Assembly (NCBI GenBank): GCA_946061515.1
Contig: CAMGRL010000014.1
Location: 1 to 39,569 of the forward strand
DNA: 39,569 bases
Source of the DNA: an uncultured Clostridia bacterium
GTDB taxonomy: Bacteria > Bacillota > Clostridia > Oscillospirales > Oscillospiraceae
Reading direction: 5' to 3'
Below the pieces are notes generated by a model. The model worked only from the letters and a program-made list of their open reading frames with translations, searched no databases and was not told the DNA's origin. The position numbers and the translations under genes are program-made. Within the stretch, counting starts at the first letter, position 1; each line of letters begins with the position of its first letter. Positions 23,377 to 31,232 of this stretch are shown here, piece by piece.

Positions 23377-25111
23377 GTTCCTCACCTCCTCTGTTCTGCT
23401 GCTCATAGACCTCTCTGTATATGCTGTTGGAGGCGAGCAGCTCATCATGCCGGCCAACAGCGGAAATCCGGCCATTGTCCAGAACCACGATCATGTCCGC
23501 GTCCTGCACGGAGGAAATACGCTGGGCAATGATGATCTTGGTGGTCTCCGGGATGTAGGCGCGGAAGCCTTCCCGGATCAGGGCGTCGGTCTTGGTGTCC
23601 ACGGCGCTGGTGGAATCGTCGAGAATCAGGATCTTCGGCTTTTTCAGCAGGGCCCGGGCAATGCACAGGCGCTGCTTCTGCCCACCGGACACGTTGGTGC
23701 CGCCCTGCTCGATCCGGGAGTCATAGCCCTCCGGGAAGGAGCGCACAAACTCATCCGCCTGGGCCAGCTTACAGGCCTGAACGATCTCTTCGTCGCTGGC
23801 GTTTTCGTTGCCCCAGTGCAGGTTTTCCTTGATGGTGCCGGAAAACAGCAGGTTTTTCTGGAGCACCACGGCCACCGCGTTTCTCAGCGTCTCCAGATCG
23901 TAGCTTCGCACATCCACGCCGCCTACCTTGACCGCGCCTTCGGTCACATCGTAGAGCCTGGGGATCAGCTGCACAAGGGTGGACTTGCTGGAGCCGGTGC
24001 CGCCCAGAATACCCACGGTCATGCCCGAGTCGATGTGCAGGTCGATGTCGGCCAGAGCATACTTTTTCGCTTTTTGGGAATATTTGAAGGAGACGCCGCT
24101 GAAATCAATGGAGCCGTCCTTCACCTCGGTCACAGGCTCCGCCGGGTTGGCCAGGGCCGGTTCCTCGCACAGAACCTCGTAGATCCTCTTCATGGATTCA
24201 GCGGACATGGTGAGCATCACATAGATCATGGACAGCATCATCAGCGACTGGAGGATCATAAAGCCGTAGGCCAGCATGGAGGAGATCTGCCCCACGTCGA
24301 TCAGCTGCCCGCCGCTGTTGACGATGAGCTTAGAGCCCACATACAGCACGAAAACCATGTTGAAGTAGATGCAAAGCTGCATCAGCGGGGAGTTGAGGGC
24401 CACGGTGCGCTCGGCCCGGGTAAAGTCCTTGCAGATGTCGTCCGCCGCCCGGCCGAACTTCTCTTTCTCGTACTCCTCACGGGAGAAGCCCTTGACCACC
24501 CGCATGGCCCGGACGTTTTCCTCAATGGACTCGTTGAGCCGGTCGTACTTCTTGAACACGGCCCGGAAGGCGGGCAGGGCTTTCCGGGCGATCAGAATGA
24601 GCCCGAATAAAAGTACCGGCACGATGATGAGAAAGGTGATGGCCAGACGTCCGCCCATCACAAAGCCCATGACGATGGCAAACAGGAACATCAGCGGCGC
24701 CCGGACGGCGATACGGATCAGCATCATAAAGGCCATCTGCACGTTCACCACGTCCGTGGTCATTCTCGTCACCAGAGAGGCCGAGGAAAACCGGTCGATA
24801 TTTTCAAAGGAGAAGGTCTGGACCCGGCTGAAAATATCGTGCCGCAGATTTTTGGCAAAGCCGGCGGAGGCCTTGGCGCAGGTGTAGCCCGCCGTGCTGC
24901 CGCAGCAGAGAGACAGCATGGCCATCAAAACCAGGAGCAGGCCGGTCTTTACCACCATGGACATGGGGACGCCCGCCTTGATGGCGTTGACCAGATCGGC
25001 CGTGAAGAAGGGGATCAATACCTCCAGAAAAACCTCGCCCACGATAAAGATCAGTGTCAATATGGTGGGGAGTTTGTATTCCCTTACGCAGGAAGCCAGT
25101 TTTTTAATCAT
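23369..25111 (-). CDS. Heterodimeric ABC exporter, degenerate-site half
   Basis: 580 residues, membrane domain (1-310) plus nucleotide-binding domain. Walker A is GGTGSSKST (371-379), the signature is VSGGQKQR (474-481), and Walker B is ILILDDSTSAVD, where Asp499 replaces the catalytic Glu. The H-loop is IIIAQRISS, where Gln530 replaces the switch His. These two changes mark the non-hydrolysing site of asymmetric exporters such as TM287/288 or BmrCD. Together with the LSQGQ signature of the partner, they form one degenerate and one active site. It is translated between the MarR gene and the partner, overlapping each by 8 bp. Confidence 0.9.
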   Translation of the reverse strand: MIKKLASCVREYKLPTILTLIFIVGEVFLEVLIPFFTADLVNAIKAGVPMSMVVKTGLLLVLMAMLSLCCGSTAGYTCAKASAGFAKNLRHDIFSRVQTFSFENIDRFSSASLVTRMTTDVVNVQMAFMMLIRIAVRAPLMFLFAIVMGFVMGGRLAITFLIIVPVLLFGLILIARKALPAFRAVFKKYDRLNESIEENVRAMRVVKGFSREEYEKEKFGRAADDICKDFTRAERTVALNSPLMQLCIYFNMVFVLYVGSKLIVNSGGQLIDVGQISSMLAYGFMILQSLMMLSMIYVMLTMSAESMKRIYEVLCEEPALANPAEPVTEVKDGSIDFSGVSFKYSQKAKKYALADIDLHIDSGMTVGILGGTGSSKSTLVQLIPRLYDVTEGAVKVGGVDVRSYDLETLRNAVAVVLQKNLLFSGTIKENLHWGNENASDEEIVQACKLAQADEFVRSFPEGYDSRIEQGGTNVSGGQKQRLCIARALLKKPKILILDDSTSAVDTKTDALIREGFRAYIPETTKIIIAQRISSVQDADMIVVLDNGRISAVGRHDELLASNSIYREVYEQQNRGGEEHD

Positions 25112-25568
25112 CGTTTTGTTTTCCTTTCCCGCAGCAGCCCGCGTTATCCAGCATGATGTCGGTCATGGCGATCAGCGAGGCCTTTTGCTCCGCGCTCAGG
25201 CCGCTGCACAGCTTGTCAAACACCTGCCGGTCCACTTCGGCCATCTCTTGCCGGAGCTGTTTTGACTTTTCGGTGGAACAGATGCATTTATACCGCCGGT
25301 CATTTGCCCCCGGGCGGCAGACCACAAAGCCCTGCTTTTCCAGCCGCTTGATGATCTCTGTCATTGTGGGGTGCGTCACATGGGTAGCCAGCTCCAGATC
25401 CTTCTGGTAAACCTCTTCCTGCCCGGAGCGCTCCAGGCGGTCAAGCTGCCCCAACACACCAAACTGTACGCCCGTCAGTTCTTTTTCCCTCAGCAGTTCG
25501 TCAAGCTGTTTTTTGAACGAACGGTGCAAAAGGGAAAAGCGCAGGCCGATAGGCATTTCTTTTTCCAT
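25104..25568 (-). CDS. MarR-family regulator of the heterodimeric exporter
   Basis: 154 residues. LTGVQFGVLGQLDRLERSGQ, then KDLELATHVTHPTMTEIIKR and LEKQGFVVCRPGANDRRYK form the winged helix-turn-helix with the MarR wing (N-D-R-R). The C-terminus is an unusual Cys-rich tail (AGCCGKGKQNDD). It heads the three-gene operon and is probably an autorepressor that releases DNA upon binding an exporter substrate. The tail cysteines might bind metal or sense oxidation (speculation). Confidence 0.9.
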   Translation of the reverse strand: MEKEMPIGLRFSLLHRSFKKQLDELLREKELTGVQFGVLGQLDRLERSGQEEVYQKDLELATHVTHPTMTEIIKRLEKQGFVVCRPGANDRRYKCICSTEKSKQLRQEMAEVDRQVFDKLCSGLSAEQKASLIAMTDIMLDNAGCCGKGKQNDD

Positions 25569-25582
25569 GGTAACACCTCTAT

Positions 25583-25628
25583 TAAGTCGTGTGCGACATA
25601 TTTTAACGGGATTCTATACGAATGTCAA
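25583..25628 (-). promoter_or_regulatory. MarR operon promoter and operator
   Basis: On the reverse strand TTGACA (25623-25628) and TAAAAT (25600-25605) are spaced by 17 bp. Directly downstream lies an imperfect palindrome centred on GTCG-TGTG-CGAC (25586-25597), reaching 25583-25600 and overlapping the end of the -10. This is well placed for repression. Confidence 0.72.
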
Positions 25629-25664
25629 TATACAAACGGTAAAAAAATCACCCGGCCCGCGGCG

Positions 25665-25693
25665 TTGACAAGAGGCGATTCATCTGATAACAT
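25665..25693 (+). promoter_or_regulatory. Promoter of the TIM-barrel/Nudix gene
   Basis: TTGACA (25665-25670) and TAACAT (25688-25693) with a 17-bp spacer, 38 bp before the ATG. It is divergent from the MarR promoter. Confidence 0.65.
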
Positions 25694-25731
25694 ATCCTCT
25701 TACCGAAATTGTTTTACCGGGAGGCGGAACA

Positions 25732-27018
25732 ATGATCTCCTTTGGAATGCCCACACTGATCGAATTAAACAGCCTTGAGGAGAGCGCGGCCCTGTGCCGG
25801 GAGCTGGGGCTGAAATTTATCGAACTGAACATGAGTTTCCCCCAGAATCAGCTGGAGAAGCTGGATGTGGATGAGCTGCTGCGCATCAAAGAGAAGTACG
25901 GCATTTTCTACACCGTGCATCTGGACGAGGAGCTGAACCCCTACAGCCTGAACACCGGGGTCAGGCAGGCCTATGTGGAAAATGTGCTGGGCACGGTGGA
26001 GCTGGCCAGGAAGCTGGGCATACCCACCCTGAACATGCACATGCTCCGGGGGATCTACTGCACCCTGCCCACAAAGCGGGTGTACATCTATGAGGAAAAC
26101 GAGCCGGTCTATCGGGAATACCTCCGGCAGTTCCGGGACCGGGTGACGGAGGCCATCGGGGACAGCGGCGTGAAGATCTGCGTGGAAAATACCGACGGCT
26201 TTGACCTGCCCTTCCTGCTCCACGGGCTGGATCTGCTGCTGGAGAGCCCGGCCTTTGCCATGACCTACGATATCGGCCATGACTATGCCATAAACTGCGC
26301 CGATAAACCCATCATCATGGAGCGCTCCGGCCATCTGAGGCACATGCACATGCACGACGCCCTGGGGACCCAGGTGCACCTGGCCCTGGGCGACGGGGAG
26401 ATGGATCTGGAGCACTATCTCCGTCTGGCGGCAGAGCACGACTGCCGGGTGGTGCTGGAGACCAAGACCGTGGCCGCCCTGCGTCAGTCGGCCCGCTGGG
26501 TGAACAAATGGCTGAACATGCAGAGCAGCCCGGACGAGCTGTGGGACGTATATGACGAGAACAGGCGGCTTACCGGCAGGACCCACCGCCGGGGGGACAT
26601 GCTGGAGGGACAGGACTATCACCTGGTGGTCCACGCCTGGGTGCGGCGGAGCGACGGGCGCTTTCTGCTGACCAAACGCGCCCCCAACAAGGGCTGGCCC
26701 AATATGTGGGAGTGCACCGGGGGCTCTGCCGTGGCCGGGGAAGGCAGTCTGACGGCGGCGCTGAGAGAGCTGCGGGAGGAGACGGGCCTGGTCATTCCGC
26801 CGGAGCGGGGCAGAGTGGTCCACAGCTTCCGGAAGGACCATTATTTCTGCGACGTGTGGCTTTTTGAAGATGATTTTCAGCCGGAGGAGATCCGGCTGCT
26901 GGAAAACGAGACCTGCGGCGCCATGTGCGCCACGGCGGAGGAGATCCTCCGGCTGCGCCGGGACGGCCTGCTGGTGCCCTACGGGTATATGGACGATTTC
27001 ATACGCCTGATGCAATAA
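25732..27018 (+). CDS. Fusion: sugar phosphate isomerase/epimerase-like TIM barrel + Nudix hydrolase
   Basis: 428 residues. Residues 1-260 are an AP-endonuclease-2/xylose-isomerase-like barrel. Probable metal ligands are Glu152 (VENTDG), Asp180 and His183 (YDIGHD), His208-Asp209 (MHMHDALG) and Glu243 (VLETKT). Residues 265-428 are a complete Nudix domain that begins DELWDVYDENRRLTGRTHRR. Its Nudix box is perfect: G331, E337, R345-E346, E349-E350 and G352. The barrel half suggests isomerisation of a sugar or hydrolysis at a damaged base; the Nudix half hydrolyses a nucleoside-diphosphate-linked compound. Substrates are unknown, though one could make or clean the substrate of the other. ATG after GGGAGG. 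Monocistronic, between a promoter and a terminator. Confidence 0.82.
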   Translation: MISFGMPTLIELNSLEESAALCRELGLKFIELNMSFPQNQLEKLDVDELLRIKEKYGIFYTVHLDEELNPYSLNTGVRQAYVENVLGTVELARKLGIPTLNMHMLRGIYCTLPTKRVYIYEENEPVYREYLRQFRDRVTEAIGDSGVKICVENTDGFDLPFLLHGLDLLLESPAFAMTYDIGHDYAINCADKPIIMERSGHLRHMHMHDALGTQVHLALGDGEMDLEHYLRLAAEHDCRVVLETKTVAALRQSARWVNKWLNMQSSPDELWDVYDENRRLTGRTHRRGDMLEGQDYHLVVHAWVRRSDGRFLLTKRAPNKGWPNMWECTGGSAVAGEGSLTAALRELREETGLVIPPERGRVVHSFRKDHYFCDVWLFEDDFQPEEIRLLENETCGAMCATAEEILRLRRDGLLVPYGYMDDFIRLMQ

Positions 27019-27030
27019 AAAAACAGGCAC

Positions 27031-27074
27031 AAAAAAGCACCCTCTCATGAGAATTTCGTGAGAGGGTGTTTTTT
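27031..27074. terminator. Bidirectional terminator
   Basis: CACCCTCTCA (27038-27047) pairs with TGAGAGGGTG (27059-27068), extended by four more pairs toward the loop, with an A-run before and a T-run after. It is shared by the fusion gene and acpP. Confidence 0.88.
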
Positions 27075-27082
27075 ACGTTGTT

Positions 27083-27310
27083 TTACTGGATTTTTTCCAC
27101 GTAATCCACGATACGCTGGACAGTGACAAGGTTTGCGGCTTCCTCGTCGGAAATGGAGACGCCGAATTCGTCTTCAATGGACATGATGAGCTCGACAACG
27201 TCGAGAGAGTCGGCGCCCAGATCGTCGATCAGGTTGGTGTCCAGAGTGATGGTGTCGGGGCTGACTTCAAACTGCTCGGCCAGAGCCTTTTGTACTTTTT
27301 CAAAAATCAT
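27083..27310 (-). CDS. acpP: Acyl carrier protein
   Basis: 75 residues, acidic four-helix carrier. The phosphopantetheine attachment site is GADSLDVVEL, with Ser35. The protein holds growing fatty acyl chains on its prosthetic group for the FAS II enzymes. Its length and motif are those of primary-metabolism AcpP. It stands apart from any fab genes, 52 bp behind khpB, and could be the last gene of that transcript or have its own promoter. GGAGG-type ribosome binding site (CGGAGGAATGAACA) before the ATG. Confidence 0.95.
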   Translation of the reverse strand: MIFEKVQKALAEQFEVSPDTITLDTNLIDDLGADSLDVVELIMSIEDEFGVSISDEEAANLVTVQRIVDYVEKIQ

Positions 27311-27362
27311 TGTTCATTCCTCCGATGTGCAGAGCACATAAAGTATTTTTTCGGCTGCCTTA

Positions 27363-28115
27363 TTATGCCCATTCCCGGCTCTGGGGCTTGTTGTTAGGCT
27401 GTTCAGGCTTGACATAGGACACGACCACCCGGCGGTTGGGCTCAACGCCGGTGGAGCTGGTGGTCACGCCCTCATAATTCTGAAGGGCGGTGTGGATCAC
27501 ATGGCGCTCATAGGAGTTCATGGGCTCCAGAGCCATGCTGCGTTTGTATTTGATGGCCTTTTCCGCCATTTTCTCCGCAAGGCGGGTGAGAGATTCCTCC
27601 CTCTTGCTGCGGTAATTCTCCGCGTCCACACTGATGTGCAGGTGCTTCTCGCTGCCGCGGTTCACGGCGTAATTGGTCAGGTGCTGGATGGCGTCCAGGG
27701 TCTCGCCCCGGCGGCCGATAATGGCGCCCATGCCGTTTCCGCTGAGATTCACGTTGATGCCGCCGTTTTCACGGGTGCTGATCTCGATCTGGGCCTTTAC
27801 GCCCATGCGCTCCAGCAGACCGGAGAGAAACTGGCGGATGGCGGCGTAATCGGGATCTTCATCCACAACTGCGGCTGCGGCAGGCTCGGCTGCGGGCCTG
27901 GCGGCGGGAGCGGCGGGGGCTTTCTCCACCACCGGGTCCGGCACCTCATAGCTTACGCGGATCACTGCGGGAGACGCGCCGATGCCCAGAAAACCGGACT
28001 TTGCGCGCTCAACAATTTCCACAGACACGTCGTCACGATCCATGCCAAGCTCCGCCAGAGCGGCGGCGATGGCTTCATCCTCCGTGCGAGCGGTCTTTTC
28101 CAAAGTTTTGATCAT
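27363..28115 (-). CDS. khpB: KhpB/Jag RNA-binding protein
   Basis: 250 residues: Jag-N domain (1-55, with KSGFLGIG), an Ala/Pro-rich linker (62-85), a KH domain with GRRG at 134-137 (GAIIGRRGETLDAIQHL), and an R3H domain with Arg204 and His208 (SYERHVIHTAL). KhpB pairs with KhpA to bind many RNAs and affects cell elongation and division in Firmicutes. Its place after yidC is conserved. It starts 15 bp after the yidC stop with AGGAG. Confidence 0.93.
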   Translation of the reverse strand: MIKTLEKTARTEDEAIAAALAELGMDRDDVSVEIVERAKSGFLGIGASPAVIRVSYEVPDPVVEKAPAAPAARPAAEPAAAAVVDEDPDYAAIRQFLSGLLERMGVKAQIEISTRENGGINVNLSGNGMGAIIGRRGETLDAIQHLTNYAVNRGSEKHLHISVDAENYRSKREESLTRLAEKMAEKAIKYKRSMALEPMNSYERHVIHTALQNYEGVTTSSTGVEPNRRVVVSYVKPEQPNNKPQSREWA

Positions 28116-28130
28116 ATCGAATACTCCTGT

Positions 28131-29468
28131 TTATTTTTCCTCATCGGACTGAGCGGTCTCATCGGCCGGAGTGATGACCGTCTCTTCGACCGGAGTGGAG
28201 ACAGTCTCTTCCACGCTCTCGTCGATGGGGTCCGCGCCCTCAGACGCGGCAGCGGCGGCAAGGGTTGCTTCCTCCGCGTTTTCGGGATTGGTGAAGCGGT
28301 CCGCAACATAGGCGCGGCCACGAGCATAGCGGCGGTTGCCCACCTGGGAGGCAGGCTTCTCCTCCTCCTTGATGCCCAGGCGCTCACGGCGGGCGGCGCG
28401 ATCCGCCTTGTCCAGGGCAGCCTTGCGCTCGTCCTGCTTCTGCTTTTCGTTGGCCTGGATCTTCTTCTTGCTGGTGTTGGCGTTCTTCTCGGTCTTGCCT
28501 TCGGCGCGGAGACGCTCGGTCTCCAGGCGCTTTTCCTCCAGCTCCTTCTCACGGGCGCTGCGCATGGCCTGGCGCTCCGCGTCCTCCTCGTCCAGCTTGC
28601 GCTTGTACACCTTGGTCAGGATAAAGTCGCGGACCATGCCGAAAACGCTGTTGGCGATCCAGTAGATACCCATGGCGGCAGGCATGACAAAGCAGATCCA
28701 GATGGACATCAGGGGCATCATCAGGTTCATGGTCTTCATGGAAGCCTGGGTCTGGGCGTCCTGCTGGGGGTTGGCGGCGTTGCTCACCTTCATGGACAGC
28801 CAGGAGAGAGCAGCGGAGATGAAGGGGATCAGAAACAGGCCCAGAGCGGGCAGCCAGATGGACACGTCGCTCCAGTCGGTCTTGACAAAGAAATTCCACT
28901 GGGGCTGGGAACCCAGGTTCAGACCCAGGAAGCCGAAGTCGACATCCAGCAGCCTGTCGATCTTGCCGGCCAGGTCGGCGGCGACCGCGTCCCAGTGTTC
29001 ATGGGCCAGGTTGGCCAGCTTGATCTCCACATAGGCGTCCGCCTTTGCGGGGACAGTATAGAGTCCCTTCGCCACAAAATAGTCCTGAAGGGTGGTCACA
29101 ACGTCCTGCGCGGCGAACATCATGCGGGTGATGGGCTGGCGGATGACGCTGTACAGCGCGATCAGGATGGGGAAGGGGATAAGGGACCACAGACAGCCAG
29201 ACATGGGGTTGATGCCTTCCTCACGGTAGAGGTTCTGCATCTCCTGGTTCAGCTTCTGGGGGTTGCCCTCGTGCCGTTTCTGCAGCTCCTGGATACGGGG
29301 CTGGAGACGGGTTGAGCGCATCATGCTCTTTTTGCTCTTGGCCATGAAGGGGGTCAGGATCAGGTTCACCGCAAGAGCGAAGAGGATCACGGCGATACCG
29401 TAGTTCCCGGTCAGCTCATAGAGCTTGACCATCAGCCAGGCAAAGGGTTTAGTGATTTTTGCCCACAT
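28131..29468 (-). CDS. yidC: YidC/Oxa1 membrane protein insertase
   Basis: 445 residues. The insertase core has the first helix WLMVKLYELTGNYGIAVILF, the cytoplasmic helical hairpin (SMMRSTRLQPRIQELQKRH), MSGCLWSLIPFPILIALYSV, then SIWLPALGLFLIPFISAA and MMPLMSIWICFVMPAAMGIY. No N-terminal lipobox is visible, unlike B. subtilis SpoIIIJ. An insert of about 90 residues separates helices 2 and 3. From residue about 300 a highly charged Lys/Arg/Glu tail, ending in a Thr/Glu/Ala-rich stretch, adds some 140 residues beyond the usual 260-300. The basic tail may touch ribosomes. It inserts small membrane proteins with or without SecYEG. Confidence 0.93.
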   Translation of the reverse strand: MWAKITKPFAWLMVKLYELTGNYGIAVILFALAVNLILTPFMAKSKKSMMRSTRLQPRIQELQKRHEGNPQKLNQEMQNLYREEGINPMSGCLWSLIPFPILIALYSVIRQPITRMMFAAQDVVTTLQDYFVAKGLYTVPAKADAYVEIKLANLAHEHWDAVAADLAGKIDRLLDVDFGFLGLNLGSQPQWNFFVKTDWSDVSIWLPALGLFLIPFISAALSWLSMKVSNAANPQQDAQTQASMKTMNLMMPLMSIWICFVMPAAMGIYWIANSVFGMVRDFILTKVYKRKLDEEDAERQAMRSAREKELEEKRLETERLRAEGKTEKNANTSKKKIQANEKQKQDERKAALDKADRAARRERLGIKEEEKPASQVGNRRYARGRAYVADRFTNPENAEEATLAAAAASEGADPIDESVEETVSTPVEETVITPADETAQSDEEK

Positions 29469-29513
29469 AGGTTACTCCTCAATATTCTTTTTTGTTGGGG
29501 CGACCACCGAAGC

Positions 29514-29732
29514 TCAGGGCACGGGGTCATAGATGTCATAGTCCTTCCTGTGGAAGGGATGACAGCGGGATATGCGCTTTAAGGCAAGCCAGCCGCCCTT
29601 CAGGGCGCCGTATTTTTGAATGGCCTCCAGCGCATATTGGGAGCAGGTCGGGATAAAGCGGCAACAGGCGGGGCGGGAAGGGGAGATGTTCCGCTGGTAA
29701 AAGCGGATGGCGGCGAGCATCAGTTTTTTCAT
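29514..29732 (-). CDS. yidD: Membrane protein insertion efficiency factor YidD
   Basis: 72 residues with the family signature [20 protein letters not shown] and [10 protein letters not shown]. It has an amphipathic membrane-associated N-terminal helix ([16 protein letters not shown]). It aids YidC-dependent insertion. Overlaps the rnpA stop by 4 bp and precedes yidC, the standard order. Confidence 0.95.
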   Translation of the reverse strand: MKKLMLAAIRFYQRNISPSRPACCRFIPTCSQYALEAIQKYGALKGGWLALKRISRCHPFHRKDYDIYDPVP

Positions 29733-30076
29733 GCCCGGTCCTCCTTCAAAAGCCCCAGTGTACCGCAGGCCTCCAGAAAGACCGCGTTCATTTTGGCATA
29801 CCGGGCCTCCACACAGCGGGACCTGGCCACCACAACGATGTCAAAGCCTGCCTTCATGGCCGGGGAATTGAGGCGGTAGATCTCCCTTAAACGGCGGCGT
29901 ACACGGTTTCGCACCACGGCATGTCCCAGCTTTGTGGACACGGTGTAGCCCAGGCGGTTCACGCCCAGGTTGTTGCGCCGGCAGTACAGCACCATATAGG
30001 GGGTCACAACGCTTTTGCCTTTGGCATACAGGCGCCTGAAATCGCTGTTCTTTTTCAATGTGCACCTGGTATCCAC
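29729..30076 (-). CDS. rnpA: Ribonuclease P protein component
   Basis: 115 residues. [20 protein letters not shown] opens the fold, and [12 protein letters not shown] is the RNR motif that binds the RNase P RNA. The protein supports removal of tRNA 5' leaders. The start is GTG at 30074-30076, preceded by GGAGGTGAT at about 10 nt. Second gene of the rpmH cluster. Confidence 0.95.
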   Translation of the reverse strand: MDTRCTLKKNSDFRRLYAKGKSVVTPYMVLYCRRNNLGVNRLGYTVSTKLGHAVVRNRVRRRLREIYRLNSPAMKAGFDIVVVARSRCVEARYAKMNAVFLEACGTLGLLKEDRA

Positions 30077-30127
30077 GACAAAATCACCTCCGGCCGGATG
30101 AAACCCGGAATATCCGCAAACACCTAA

Positions 30128-30147
30128 AGGGCGGATCGCTCCGCCCT
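30128..30147 (-). other. Hairpin between rpmH and rnpA
   Basis: On the reverse strand GGGCGGA-GCGA-TCCGCCC, followed by TTTAGGTG. It is too weak in U-run for full termination. Likely a partial terminator or 3' stabiliser that keeps L34 expression above RNase P protein. Confidence 0.55.
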
Positions 30148-30185
30148 AAAAATATTTACGATTTGACCTGCTTCACGAGTGGGGA

Positions 30186-30320
30186 TCAGGCGCTGAGCTT
30201 GGCTCTGCCTTTTGCTCTGCGGCGGGCAAGAACTTTGCGGCCGTTGGCGGTCTTCATTCTCTTGCGGAAGCCGTGCTCCTTTTTGCGCTGGCGCTTTTTG
30301 GGCTGGTAGGTACGGAACAT
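30186..30320 (-). CDS. rpmH: 50S ribosomal protein L34
   Basis: 44 residues, too short for most gene length cut-offs. It starts [20 protein letters not shown], continues [20 protein letters not shown] and ends KLSA, an almost canonical bacterial L34. The ATG at 30318-30320 follows AAAGGAG. First gene of rpmH-rnpA-yidD-yidC-khpB. Confidence 0.97.
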   Translation of the reverse strand: MFRTYQPKKRQRKKEHGFRKRMKTANGRKVLARRRAKGRAKLSA

Positions 30321-30385
30321 TTTCTGCACTCCTTTCAGGTGTAATACTCAACATCGGGCGAGCCCGAAGTAGTTGACAAAACAAA

Positions 30386-30412
30386 CACTCGGCGACGAGG
30401 GGTCGCCGAGTG
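30386..30412 (-). other. GC-rich hairpin at the rpmH transcript start
   Basis: CACTCGGCGAC pairs with GTCGCCGAGTG around a five-base loop, starting 3 bp after the rpmH -10 box. On the reverse strand it is followed by TTTGTTTTG. It may terminate thiT transcripts that run through the rpmH promoter, or shape the rpmH leader. Confidence 0.6.
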
Positions 30413-30415
30413 GAC

Positions 30416-30445
30416 ATTATAAACTATTTTATGTCAGTCTGTCAA
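30416..30445 (-). promoter_or_regulatory. Promoter of the rpmH operon
   Basis: On the reverse strand a perfect TTGACA (30440-30445) and a perfect TATAAT (30416-30421) with an 18-bp spacer; a strong promoter, as expected for a ribosomal protein. Confidence 0.85.
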
Positions 30446-30463
30446 CAAAAAAATACGAAAGCT

Positions 30464-31030
30464 TTATTTCGCGGCCAGATCCTCGCCCCGGATGTACTTG
30501 CCCAGGGGCTTCCAGAGCAGTGCGCCCACGGCCAGGCAGAGGATCATGTCGATGAGCATGTAGCTGCCGTTATACAGCGCGGAGTAAAACCAGGGGGTGG
30601 TCATGGTCATGCCGAAGAAGCTCTCGGGCATATACTCGGCCCAGATCGTTGCGCCTACGATGTAAGCCACCAGGAAACGGGCGATGCAGCCTACCACGGT
30701 GCCGGTGAAGAAGCCGTATTTCTGCTTGTGGAAGAGACCGGCCAGACCCAGCACGGAGAAGGCCAGGATGTAGTCGCCGATCATGGACTGCCAGCCCCAG
30801 GCGTAGGCCCCGTCCAGCAGAAGCTGGAGCAGGCTGTAGGTGATGCTGGCCAGCATGCCGGGACCGAAGCCCCAGCGGGCGCAGAACAGGAAGATGGGCA
30901 GCATGCCCACGGTGATGGAACCGCCCTGGGGCAGCTCAAAGAACTTCAGATAGCTGATTACCTGGGCGAGAGCCACGAAAATGGCGCCTTCGCACAGGGC
31001 GCGGAGTTTGAGATGGGAATTGGTTTTCAT
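30464..31030 (-). CDS. thiT: Thiamine ECF transporter S component ThiT
   Basis: 188 residues, six hydrophobic segments. ELPQGGSITVGMLPIFLFCA is the family hallmark, followed by RWGFGPGMLASITYSLLQLL. Late WFYSALYNGSYMLIDMI holds aromatic residues of the kind that line the thiamine site. ThiT binds thiamine and works with a shared EcfA/A'/T module, not encoded here. A TPP riboswitch upstream confirms the vitamin. The start at 31028-31030 follows GGAGG; a TTG start five codons earlier overlaps that site and is rejected. Confidence 0.93.
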   Translation of the reverse strand: MKTNSHLKLRALCEGAIFVALAQVISYLKFFELPQGGSITVGMLPIFLFCARWGFGPGMLASITYSLLQLLLDGAYAWGWQSMIGDYILAFSVLGLAGLFHKQKYGFFTGTVVGCIARFLVAYIVGATIWAEYMPESFFGMTMTTPWFYSALYNGSYMLIDMILCLAVGALLWKPLGKYIRGEDLAAK

Positions 31031-31069
31031 TTTTTCTACCTCCAAAAAAATTTTTCGGAAGGAGATATT

Positions 31070-31231
31070 ATACTAATTCTCGATAAAAATCTTTCATATC
31101 AGCTTGGTCTATTGGTGCAATACTGCGTTATCGTCACTTGCCATACACAAAGTATGGCGGCGTTCCTCTGCCTTGTCTTGCCCCAATATCCCTGCGCCGC
31201 TGATTAAATCTTTTTAATCAAGAATTAGTAT
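31070..31231. mobile_element. 162-bp MITE-like element in the thiT leader
   Basis: Perfect 11-bp terminal inverted repeats: ATACTAATTCT at 31070-31080 and AGAATTAGTAT at 31221-31231. Imperfect pairing extends about 12 bp further inward (GATAAAAATCTTT against GATTAAAAAGATTT). The interior is non-coding and contains GCCATAC-ACAAA-GTATGGC. No transposase and no clear target duplication were seen. It sits between the riboswitch terminator and the thiT ribosome binding site. The MITE call rests on structure; multi-copy status is untested. Confidence 0.6.
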
Positions 31232-31232
31232 G

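Noticed and set aside
27492-29315. Long forward frame across khpB and yidC
   Set aside because: It is the shadow of two well-identified reverse genes and has repetitive Gly/His/Leu composition.
30321-30463. Replication origin next to rpmH
   Set aside because: No dnaA gene and no cluster of TTATCCACA-like boxes was seen; the gap holds only the rpmH promoter and a hairpin.
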